Origin: Marthasterias glacialis
Taxonomy: Eukaryota; Echinodermata; Asteroidea; Forcipulatida; Asteriidae
Length of the DNA: 64,000 nucleotides
Assembly: GCA_911728455.2 (NCBI GenBank)
Contig: OU452234.1
Location: 4,974,549-5,038,548 of the forward strand
Direction of reading: 5' to 3'
Shown in pieces: positions 35,571 through 45,880 of the stretch. How positions within the stretch are numbered: position 1 is the stretch's first letter; each line of letters begins with the position of its first letter. Both the position numbers and the translations under genes were made by a program. Under the pieces are notes generated by a model, which was not told the origin of the DNA, did not search any database, and worked only from the letters and a program-made list of their open reading frames with translations.

Positions 35571-36175
35571 TTCGATTGGTGGTGTGGACATTCGATTGGT
35601 GGTGGGGAGATTCGATTGGTGGTGCGGAGATTCGATTTGTGGGGCGGAAATTCGATTGGTGGGGCGGAGATTCGATTGGTGGGGCGGAGATTCGATTGGT
35701 GGTGCAGAGATTCGATTGGTGGTGCGGAGATTCGATTTGTGGTGCAGAGATTCGATTGGTGGGGCGGAGATTCGATTGGTGGGGCGGAGATTCGATTGGT
35801 GGTGCGGAGATTCGATTGGTGGTGCGGAGATTCAATTGGTGGTGCGGAGATTCGATTTGTGGTGCGGAGATTCGATTGGTGGTGCGGAGATACGATTGGT
35901 GGTGCGGAGATTCGATTGGTGGTGCGGAGATTCGATTTGTGGTGCGGAGATTCGATTGGTGGTGCAGAGATTTGATTGGTGGGGCTGAGATTCGATTGGT
36001 GGTGCGGAGATTCGATTGGTGGGGCGAAGGTTCGGTTGGTGGTGCGGAGATTCGATTGGTGGTGCGGAGATTCAATTGGTGGTGCGGAGATTCGATTTGT
36101 GGTGCGGAGATTCGATTGGTGGTGCGGAGATTCCATTGGTGGTGCGGGGATTCTATTGGTGGTGCGGAGAGTGGC
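35571..36175. repeat. 20-bp minisatellite, about 30 units, one CCAAT box per unit
   Basis: Unit GATTGGTGGTGCGGAGATTC with few changes. The complement contains CCACCAATCGAA, a CCAAT-box core, every 20 bp. Long ORFs in all frames (149-233 aa) result from a unit without stop codons and are not genes. Confidence 0.97.
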
Positions 36176-36491
36176 AAAATACTGATAAGAATTTAAAGTC
36201 TTGCAATGGTGTACTTATTGTTTTGAATGTTCTGCATGTTCTTACTTTTTATGAGGTTAAATTATCAGTGGTACATACAGTAACCTTTATGTTTTAATTT
36301 TTCGCCGAAAAATAAGTAAACATTGTGTAGTAATGGTTTACAAATAACAATGATGACTTTTCAGACTGTAAAGGATAACTAATATCACTGGGAGGGGTCC
36401 TCATCAATTTTTAATCACCCCTGCAACGGATTTTGCACATTAAATTTGTTGGCTTGTATTCAATTTTGTATCTGTAAATTTGACCTTTCAG

Positions 36492-36675
36492 AGCCAGAGA
36501 TGTAGCTAGCTGTTCCCTGAAGTCAAGTGCAGAGGCAATCACCTCTACTGACATCTTGAAGGCTACAGGGTATAAAGGAGAGCAACGCGTATGTAAACAT
36601 CAGTATCATCAAGACATCCTAGCAGTTAATCTAGAGATCATGAATGAACATCTGAGCAGTTTGTTATCTTCAAAT
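36492..36675 (+). CDS. Possible coding exon, copy 2 of a duplicated pair
   Basis: Same acceptor and a GTAAGA donor. Open for 61 codons in the same phase as copy 1, with an in-frame loss of three bases near the end (NDGQPSS becomes NEHLSS). Product not recognised. Confidence 0.45.
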
Positions 36676-36844
36676 GTAAGATATTGTAGATGTGTAAGTT
36701 TGATGTTTAGGTGTTTTCTGTAGTCGTCGTATAGTGGGCTGTTTTTGCAGCACTATACAGTTAACATCTTGTAAATAAGTACACCATTGCAAGCAAGCAC
36801 ATACGCGTTTTTTAAACTATGAATTTGGAGATCATAGAGCCTTG

Positions 36845-37010
36845 GAGGTGCGGAGATGCGATTGGTGGTGCGGAGATTCAATTGGTGGTGCGGACGTTCG
36901 ATTTGTGGGGCGGAGATTCGATTGGTGGGGCGGAGGTTCGATTGGTAGTGCGGAGATTCAATTGGTAGTGCGGAGATTCGATTGGAAGTGCGGGGATTCG
37001 ATTCGGAATC
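36845..37010. repeat. 20-bp minisatellite, second array, about 8 units
   Basis: Same unit as 35571-36175 with more variation (GATTGGTAGTGCGGAGATTC, GATTGGAAGTGCGG). Confidence 0.95.
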
Positions 37011-37990
37011 GATGGAGGTAAACACGGGAAATTCCGAAATAATAAAGGGACCTGGACATTTGCACGTGGCATTTGGGGTCCTACTGCCGGCCAGGGTGAT
37101 AGCTGGATGTTGATCTTAAAGGTGCATCAGGCTGCTCTATCGGGGGAGCATGGTTCTGGTGTGATCACAAATGGTTGGCAAACGGCAGTAGTCCCTAGTC
37201 TTGGCCGTGGGGCTAGTGGACCGCGTTAGTATGGTAGGGGACTGCCTTGGGGTTCGCCTTGGGGTGGCGGACCGGACCCTGCCGAAAGGTGGGTGTAATG
37301 GCTCTGACGATCTTGAAAGCGTGTGGGGCTGGTATCCTGGGACCTGCTCGTGGTGGCCCTGCTTTAGACTAACCTTACCAGGATGATATAAAATACTGAT
37401 AAAACTGATCAAATTTAAATGCTTGCGATGGTGTACTTATAAAATATTTATTTTTAACGTTCTGCATGTTCTTACCGTTTATGATGTTTACATTATCAGT
37501 GGTATGTACAGTAACTTTTATGTGGTAATTCTTGCCGAAAAATAAGTACACATTGTGTCTACATCACTTTAATAACCTGTAGAGCCACTACATAGGCATA
37601 TTTCCCAGCTGGCAGGTACAATAGCGCCTCCTACCAATCTTCCCTCAAAGCCCTGCAGCATGAGCGCTACAATATCTCCCTCCTTCCCTTAGCGCGGGGT
37701 ATGGTACACACGCTTTTCCGACAGCTCTGTCATATGCGTGCTTTACATCATGTATGAGTAAGATTTATATGAGAAAAAGATAGTAGAGTTTCGTCTAGTA
37801 AATTCTATTGGCAAAATGATTCGGGAGGATTGAGGCTGTCCGTACGGGAAATATCCTCTCCCCGGAACAAGCCAATTCCTCGGGTTACTGTATCGGTGAC
37901 ACTATCCTGCCATCGCATCAACGCCCCCCCCGGCTTGGCACTTCAAGCTGTTAGAGGCCCTGAGTGCTGGCAGTTCCGTGGGTCAGAAAT
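37011..37990. other. GC-richer spacer, no gene supported
   Basis: A GC-rich block at about 37060-37390 gives short ORFs on both strands with biased composition. No motif or splice structure supports a gene. Confidence 0.4.
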
Positions 37991-38009
37991 GAGACACTTT
38001 CTAATCTTC

Positions 38010-41000
38010 GGTCCAGGCCAGGCCAGGCCAGGCCAAAGGACAAGTTTTTACAGGCTGTTCAATAATATTGACCTTGCTTACGTCCATGGTATTTAGCTGA
38101 CACCCAAGCAGGGTTTCCAGACAACCACATCAAACTCGTCGTCAGTCTCTGTGGTAGAATGGGCAAACACAGCGCAATTTCCGGGTCCCGTCACACCCAC
38201 CGTGAAAGTCTCTCATCACATTCCCTCCCTGCTCCATGGCACTCGCCACGGGGCGCTCCTGACGAGCTCTTGTATGGGCAGACAGGTTGTGACACACTCA
38301 CTCAATCTCCTGGGTGGTACAGTGCTGTTCTTGGGTCAGAGTGGGGCTCTGACGATGTCGGGCATGACTCTATCATCCAGACCACCATTGATTTCAGATT
38401 TTGCCCCCTGCATCAAGCAATCGTGGGCCAATAGTGTCTTCTGAATTGTTTTCAGACTTGACCAGTGGCTTATCCCATGAAAAAAGGACAATCTTCCTCC
38501 TCTTTGGAGAGTTTGTCAGGCGAATTAGGCAGGGGGAAAAAACATTGTCACCAGGACTCTGTGTCAAGGGCCGAGTTTACAGGCTGTTCATTGATATCCA
38601 TCAAGCTAACGGCCATGGTATCTAGCTGACACCCAGGCAAGGTTTTGGAACAACCAAAGCAAACTCATCCTCAGCCCTTGGTCTGTATCCTGACGACCTC
38701 GGCTGGACTACTCAAAATCAATGGGAAAGAGCAGGCAGGGCAACACGACCCGTTTTCCGAGCCCCATTACACCCACTATGAATGCGGCTCATCAGCCGTT
38801 CCCCCTGGCTTCATGGCACTCGTTACAGGGTCTGGGGACGGTCTCCTGTAAAGGCAGACACACTCGCTCAATCTCTTGGGTGTACAGTGCTGTTCATGGG
38901 TCAGAGTGGGGCTCTGACAATGTTAGGCATGACCACCATCGATGTAAGATTTTCCCCCAGCATCTGGCATTCCTAGGCCAATAGTGTTTTCTGAGTTGTC
39001 TTCAGACTTGACTGGTGGCTTTTCCGTTATAAAGAATAGGACAAGCTAACGTCCATACCGTCAATCTTCCTTCAGTTTGGAGAGTTTGCTAGGCAAATCA
39101 GACAGAGGGAAAAAATATCGTCACCTTTACTCTGTCTAGGAATGAGATTACAGGCTGTTCATTGATATCCACTGTGCTAATTATAAGGGCCATGGTATCT
39201 AGCAGACATCTAGGCTGGGTTTGGCACAACAAAAGCAAACTCATCCTAAGCCACCTGGTCTGTATCCTGACCATGGCTGAACTACTTAAAACCACCGGAA
39301 AAGAGCAGGCAGGGCTAACACCACAGCCCATTTCTGGGCCCCGTTACACCCACCATGAAAGCCGCTCACCAATCGTTCCCCCCGGCTCTATGGCACTTGC
39401 CACGGGGCTGGGGACGGCCTCCTGTGAAGGCAGACAGGCTGTGACTCATACTCGCTCAATCTACGGCTGTACAGTGCTGTTCATTGGTCAGAGTGGGGCT
39501 CTGACAATGTTGGGCATGACCCGTTCGTCCAGACCACCGTCAATGTCAGGTTTTCCTGAGCATCGGGTGTTCCTAGGCCAATGGTGTCTTCTGACTTGTC
39601 TTTGGACCTAACTGGTGGCTTTTTTCTCGTAAAAGGGATAGGACAAGCTGATGTCCCTACCGTCAATCTTCCTTCAGTTTGGAGAGTTTGTCGAACAGAT
39701 CAGGCAGACAACAACAAAAATGGTCGCCTTTACTCTTTGTCAAGGGCCGAGATTACAGGCTGTTGATTGATATCCACCTTGCTAACGGCCATTATATCTA
39801 GCAGAAACCCAGGCAGGGTTTCAGGTGTACAGTGCTGTTCATGGGTCAGAGTGGTGCTCTGATGATGCCGGGCATGACCCACTCATCCAGACTAGTTACA
39901 ATGTCGGATTTTTCCCCCAGCATTAGGTGTTTGTAGGCCCATTAGTGTCTTCTGAATCGTCTTCAGAAAGCCAATGTTCCCACCGTCAGTCTTCCTCCAA
40001 TTCAGAGAGTTTGTAAGGCAAATCAGGCAGGGGGAAGAAACATCGTCACCATCACTCTGTGTCAAAGGCCAAGTTTGTACAGGCTGTTCATTGATATACG
40101 CCTCACTAACGGCCTTGGTATCCAGCCAACTCTCGTTGGGGGTTCCAGGACAGCTAAAAGCAAATTCATCCTCGGTCCCTGGTTCGTAGCCTGACCATGG
40201 CTGGCCTACTCAAAACAAAGAAGAGCAAGTAGGGCAAACAACCCAGTTCCGTGCCCTGTTACACCCACCATGAAAGCCGCTAAGCAAATCGTTCCCTACC
40301 AGGGCTCTTGCAACTTGAGCTTGGAATGGGCTCCGGTACAGGCAGACAGGCTGTGACCTACCTGCTCAATCTCCTGGGTGTACCGTGCTGTTCATGGCTC
40401 GCAGTGGGGCTCTGACGATGTCAGGCATGACCCATACGTCCAGACCACCGTCGATGTTTGTTTTTCCCCTAGCATCAGGCGTTCCTAGGCCAATAGTGTC
40501 TTCTGAATTGTCTTCAGACTTGACCGATGGCTTTTGCCGTAGAAAGGATAGGACAAGTCGACTTCCCCGCCGTCATTTTTCTTCCAATTTGGAGAGATTG
40601 TCAGGTGAATCAAGCAGGGGGAAGAAACATCGTTGCCTTTACTCTGTGTAAAGGGCAGAGTTTTTGCAGGCTGTTCATTGATATCCACCGTGCTAACGAC
40701 CATGGTATCTAGCCGACACCCAGGCAGGGTTTCAGGACAACCAAAGCAAACTCATCCTAAGCCACCTGGTCTGTATCCTGACCATGGCTTGACTACTCAA
40801 ACCAACTGAAAAGAACAGGCAGGGCTAACGCAACCCATTTCCGGGCCCTGTTACACCCAGAGTGAAAGCCGCTCACCAACCGTTCCCCCCGGCTCCATGG
40901 TACTTGTCATGGGGGCTGGAGACGGGCTCCTGTGAAAGCAGACAGGCTGTGACACTCGCTCAATCTACTGGGTGTACTGTGCAGGGTGGGGCTCTGACGA

Positions 41001-41400
41001 TGTTGGGCAAGACCCACTTGCCAGATCACCCACGATGTCAGATTTTCTCCCAGCATCGGTTGTTCCTAGGCTAATAGTTTCCTTTTGAAATGACATCAGT
41101 TTTGACTGGTTGCTTTTTCTTGAAAAAAGGATAGGACGAGCCGATGTCTGTGCTGTCATTTTTCTTCCAATTTGGAGAGTTTGACAGGCGAATTAGGCAG
41201 GGGAAAGAAACATCATCGCCTTTACTCTGAGTTTACAGACTGTTCATTGATATCCACCATGCTAACGGCCATGGTATCTAGCCAACACCCAGGCAGGGTT
41301 TCGGGACAACCAAAGTAAACTCGTCCTTGGCCCCTTGTCTGTATCCTGACCATGGCTGGACTATTCAAAACTATTCAAAGAGCAGGCAGAGTAAACAGTC
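38010..41400. repeat. Tandem array of about 570-bp units, six to seven copies
   Basis: The word ACAGGCTGTTCATTGATATCCA recurs (with variants) near 38040, 38580, 39150, 39755, 40080, 40668 and 41235. Spacing is 540-600 bp except one truncated unit of about 325 bp. Other shared blocks include GTTACACCCACCATGAAAGC, GTCAGAGTGGGGCTCTGAC and CGTTCCTAGGCCAATAGTGT. ORFs of 60-150 aa through it change frame between copies and are not called. A GGCCA run lies at 38016-38034. Confidence 0.9.
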
Positions 41401-42680
41401 CACTTTAAGGCCTATGAAGACTGCCCAATTTTATTACATACAATGACGGTATAAAATAACAAATTAATCATAAATATTTATATTATTTGTTCATAGTTAT
41501 TTGAATTCAATGATATATAAAAGTGAGGTGGTTGGTTCATTATGTTCAAGCCTTCTTACATAAGTCAGGCCTACATGTACATGTGAATTAACACTTTCCA
41601 AACAATTCTGATTACTAACATTAATAAAAACTCATGAACTTCACAATCACTGAGCATAGGTCAGGCCTACATGTAAATTAATATTATGGTTTATTTTATG
41701 TGAAACAAGTTGTAGCGCTTAAGGTGGGCGGGTGGCTCTTAAATTCTAGTTCTATTGAATAAGCTAGACCTAAATGTTCATTCAGATTTACTCTTTTGTT
41801 AATTATGATAAAAAAATAAAAATAAAATTATCACCAATGGAATACTTTCTAACTTTTAACAGTTCACAATTTTAATCTCGGTGAAACAAAGAACTTCCAA
41901 CAGTTCAAATTATCTTACATATATTCTCTTAACACTTTTCTAATGTAATTTATTGTTATTTGTATTATAGATATGAAACTAATTACTCAAAATTATATTA
42001 TTTTCAGCTTGGGGGTCAAACTCAAACCTCAATTGTCATTTTAATCATTACAAAAATAAATTAAATAGCAAATATACTTATTTCAATGCATTTACAACAA
42101 TAACTTTGTTCAGTCATGAACTTTCTTTAAAAAGTTAACGTTGAAATTAACTGTACAATATTATCTACATTTTATTTGTGTGTCACTAACAAGAACTTGA
42201 CACTTTGTCTCTGTTAACAATTTACTTAACCGGGCTGAATGTGTACATAAACTTCCCAATGCATGCACTGTATTGATTATTATTATAAAAATTAACACGA
42301 TAATACATTATAAAAAAGAATTAAGTTATATTGTTAAATATAACTAAACACAAAACTATACATTAGGCTCTTACAAGTTCATAAAATCTCGAGTACATCG
42401 GTGAAGCAAAATATCGTGTTTTGGTTTCTTATAAAAAAGGCGCTGCAGAAATTGAACGTTAATTTGTATTTTACATACGATCGACGCGTCTGTTAAGCCG
42501 TGCAAAAATGTAGCCTCGTTTCAGAAACGTATCTTTTAATACTTGAACTGTGATAAAAAAATAATGAAATTAGATTTTCTCAATTGCAGTGTGTTTAATT
42601 AAATCAGGGTGATCTCACATTTTACTTGGTGATTGATAAATAAAAATGATGTAAACTTTGATACTTTAAAATCCCTTATA
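41401..42680. other. AT-rich stretch, no gene seen
   Basis: Strongly AT-rich. A GTCAGGCCTACATGTA word occurs twice (about 41565 and 41662). No ORF or RNA gene recognised. Confidence 0.5.
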
Positions 42681-42682
42681 TT

Positions 42683-43017
42683 GTCGTGTGCCCTGCAAAA
42701 GGATTTAAGGGAAAGTTCCTGGTAAAAGGACGTAAGCAATTTATGTTAAAATTTGTGTTTCATGAATTATGAGCGGGAAAGTTTGGTAAACATGTTGCCA
42801 TGCAAAAGTCATTCTAGAAAGGTAAAAGTTTTCATGGGGAATGGGGAAACATGTCTTCAGGGTAATTCTAGCAAAAAAACTAACAAAAATGACATATTTT
42901 TTATGTCAGGAGCCATTTTGTTGCTTACATCCTTTTGTTACTGGTACGAACTACTTTATGTTCCCGGCAAAAGGGCATAAGGCATTACGCCCTTTTGCCG
43001 GGCACACGACGATATCA
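42683..43017. mobile_element. Element family B, copy 2 (most complete)
   Basis: Starts TCGTGTGCCCTGCAAAAGG and ends CGCCCTTTTGCCGGGCACACGACGA, so the ends are inverted repeats of GTCGTGTGCCC. The subterminal hairpin pairs CCGGCAAAAGGGCAT with CGCCCTTTTGCCGG. About 335 bp, non-coding. Confidence 0.75.
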
Positions 43018-43765
43018 TATATTATACAGATATTATTCTTTAAAAAATGATGGGAGGATAGATAGTGATAGCGCCCTCTAGCAGTGACCAAAAGAAACTT
43101 AAAGAATTATTGCTATAAATACTTAAGTTGAATAGTTTTGTATCAATGTATAAAGCACTTGCATTGTAAGCTCTGCAGTGCACCGTGTAGTGTTCAAGGG
43201 TTCTTATTTTATGAATTGAAATAAGTTTATATTAAAACTGCTGATGAGGTGTAATCAGGGGGGGGGCTAACGTTATCATTCCTTATGAGAATGCAATATT
43301 TCGAATCTGTTTTACAGGGAATAATGACAGTTTTTACAGCATTCTAAAGTAGTTAATATTGTAATTAAGTTTATTTTGTTCTTTTAGAGACACAATTTTC
43401 ACGTAAAAAAAATGTCTGATACCCTTTAAACGAAAGACAAGTAACTTATGTTAATCTTAATAACACTTAAAAGATAATTATATCAGTTAAATATTTTTAC
43501 TTAGATTAATTGTGTTAATGTTTTATTATGGTAAGGTTTGTAGTCTTATTACTGTTGTCGTTAAACACATTTCTTATATAATATGGTCTTTTTGTTCTAA
43601 AATAAACTGATTTTAAACAGATGCAAACACATATTTCTTCATTTTCTTTTTCATCTCCAGATTCTAGTAAAGGTCATAGGTCAAAGGGTGCATCTCATTA
43701 TTTTTTTTCATTTTTGACCTATCCATCCTAAGGTTTAAATATAACGTCCGAGCGATTTTTTTCAA
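43018..43765. other. AT-rich stretch, no gene seen
   Basis: No ORF, repeat family or RNA gene recognised. Confidence 0.5.
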
Positions 43766-43767
43766 GC

Positions 43768-43855
43768 GGCGATTTAGCCCAGTGGGCTAGCTCACAGCTC
43801 CTGGATTTCTGGGGCTGTGAGCTCGGGGGTTCAAATCCTGGTGGACCCCCTTTTT
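43768..43855 (+). ncRNA. tRNA-like Pol III unit (not a functional tRNA)
   Basis: A-box-like TTAGCCCAGTGGGC near the 5' end, B-box GGGTTCAAATCC (about 43828-43839) and a T5 terminator at 43851-43855. Instead of a 5-bp anticodon stem there is a 12-bp hairpin (GCTCACAGCTCC with GGGGCTGTGAGC). The T-stem and acceptor stem do not pair properly, so a canonical tRNA is excluded. Could be a tRNA-derived SINE head or a small Pol III RNA. Confidence 0.45.
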
Positions 43856-43889
43856 ACTAGTAAAAAAAGACATTTTTTTAATTTCTTGT

Positions 43890-43965
43890 AAAAATGGGTA
43901 GGGCTTGAACCTGGTACCTTCAGCCCTGTAGCCTCTATCTCTCACCACTCTGCTACCGAGCTTTC
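43890..43965 (-). ncRNA. Second tRNA-like Pol III unit, opposite strand
   Basis: The minus strand reads CTCGGTAGCAGAGTGGTGAG (A-box) and CAGGTTCAAGCCCTACC (B-box), then a T5 run. It faces the unit at 43768-43855 tail to tail, 40 bp apart. Stems are imperfect, so it is tRNA-like only. Confidence 0.45.
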
Positions 43966-44149
43966 ATGAAAATCTAACGGTTTTTGACCTGATGAATATT
44001 AGAATGGCCTGACTTAGAAAATTTTTCAAAATAATTTCTCCCTGGCCAGACCCTTGGATTTTGGGCTGATCTGAGGGTTGACCAAGGGCCCTTGGAGCTA
44101 AGATTGGGGAGTAAAAATTCTAAGGGCTGAGGGGCCAGGGGCTTGGAGG

Positions 44150-45880
44150 TTGCTGAGCAGTCAGTCAGTCAGTTGGTTGAGTGGGTTGAGTGAGGCAAGG
44201 GGGTGGGCCAGTAGTCATGCCGGGGTGATGGCTGGCTATGGGCATGATGATGCTGGGTAGAGGACTGGAGTAAGGGTGGGAGATTGGTGGGATGAAGACA
44301 GTCAGTCAGCCAGTGGGTTGAGATGGTTGGACCAAGGGCTTGCAGTAAGGGATGGGGGTGGACCAGTAGTCATGCTGGGGTGATGGCTAGATAGACATAG
44401 GCATGATGATGCTGGGTAGAGGACTGGAGTAAGGGTGGGAGGTTGGTGGGATGAAGACAGTCAGTCAGCCAGTGGGTTGGACCAAGGGCTTGCAGTGAGG
44501 GATGGGGGTGGACCAGTAGTCATGCTAGGGTGATGGCTGGATAGACATAGGCATGATGATGCTGGGTGGAGGACTGGAGTAAGGGTGGGAGATTGGTGGG
44601 ATGAAGACAGTCAGTCAGCCAGTGGGTTGAGATGGTTGGACTGAGGGCTTGCAGTGAGGGATGGGGGATGGACCAGTAGTCGTGTTGGGGGGTGGCTGGA
44701 TAGACATAGGCATGATGATGCTGGGTGGAGGACTAGAGTAAGGATGGGAGGTTGGTGGGATGAAGACAGTGGGTTGAGATGGTTGGACCGAGGGCTTGCA
44801 GTGAGGGATGGGGGATGGACCAGTAGTCATGTTGGGGGAATGGCTGGATAGACTTAGGCATGATGATGCTGGGTGGAGGACTGGAGTAAGGGTAGGAGGT
44901 TGGTGGAATGAAGACAGTGGGTTGAGATGGTTGAACCGAGGGCTTGCAGTGAGGGATGGGGGATGGACCAGTAGTCGTGTTGGGGGGTGGCTGGATAGAC
45001 ATAGGCATGATGATGCTGGGTAGAGGACTGGAGTAAGGGTGGGAGGTTGGTGGGATGAAGACAGTGGGTTGAGATGGTTGGACCGAGGGCTTGCAGTGAG
45101 GGATGGGGGATGGACCAGTAGTCGTGTTGGGGGGTGGCTGGATAGACATAGGCATGATGATGCTGGGTAGAGGACTGGAGTAAGGGTGGGGGTTGGTGGG
45201 ATGAAGACAGTCAATCAACCAGTGGGTTGAGATGGTTGGACTAGTAGTCATGCTGGGGTAATGGCTGGATAGACATAGGCATGATGATGCTGGGCGGATG
45301 ACTGGAGTAGGGGTTGGTGGGATGAAGAAAGTCAATCAGCCAGTAGGTTGAGATGATTGGACTTGTAGTCATGCTGGGGTGATGGTTTGATAGACATGGA
45401 CATCATGATGCTGGGGAGAGGACTGGACTAAGGATGGGAGGTTGGTGTGATGAAGACAGTTGGTAGGTTGAGATGGTTGGACTGAGGGATGGAGTAGGGA
45501 CTGGTAGTCATGCTGGGGTGATGTCTGGATAGACATGGGCATGATGATGCTGGGGAGAGGACTGGAGTAAGGGTGGGAGGTTGGTAGGATGAAGACAGTT
45601 GGTGGGTTGAGATGGTTGGACTGAGGGATGGGGGATGGACTGGTAGTCATGCTGGGGTGATGGCTGGATAGACATGGGCATGATGATGCTGGGTAGAGGA
45701 CTGGAGTAAGGATGGGGTTGCTGGTTTGGTTTTAGCGTAGTAGGGGAGATGAAGTAATAGTCATCATGCTGGGGTGTGGGTAGCTGGAGATGGGTATAAT
45801 CAGGATAGGTATAGGACTGGGCCTGGTTTGGAGGGTGGATGCTGGGTACAGTAGTCTTTGTTAGGCGGGTATTGGTTCAT
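44150..45880. repeat. Minisatellite of about 130-165-bp units, about ten copies
   Basis: Repeating GGCATGATGATGCTGGGT, GAGGACTGGAGTAAGGGTGG, TTGGTGGGATGAAGACAG, GAGATGGTTGGAC and GGACCAGTAGTCATG. The first units are longer than the later ones. The Pro/Ser/Thr-rich ORFs of 199-200 aa on the minus strand are repeat artefacts. Confidence 0.93.

Larger units (their letters stand above)
35065..37010 (+). repeat. 1.28-kb tandem duplication (exon plus minisatellite)
   Basis: The segment starting AATGATGACTTTTCACACTG (about 35065) recurs at about 36345 with high identity through the exon-like segment and into the 20-bp minisatellite. The minisatellite is 30 units long in the first copy and about 8 in the second. 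Confidence 0.85.

Noticed and set aside
35476..36196. Long ORFs of 149-233 aa on both strands
   Set aside because: They are six-frame readings of a stop-free 20-bp minisatellite.
43768..43850. Functional tRNA gene
   Set aside because: A and B boxes are present, but the acceptor and T stems do not pair and the anticodon stem is far too long.
44615..45335. Pro/Ser/Thr-rich ORFs of about 200 aa (mucin-like)
   Set aside because: They read through a minisatellite. Units differ in length and frame is not conserved between copies.
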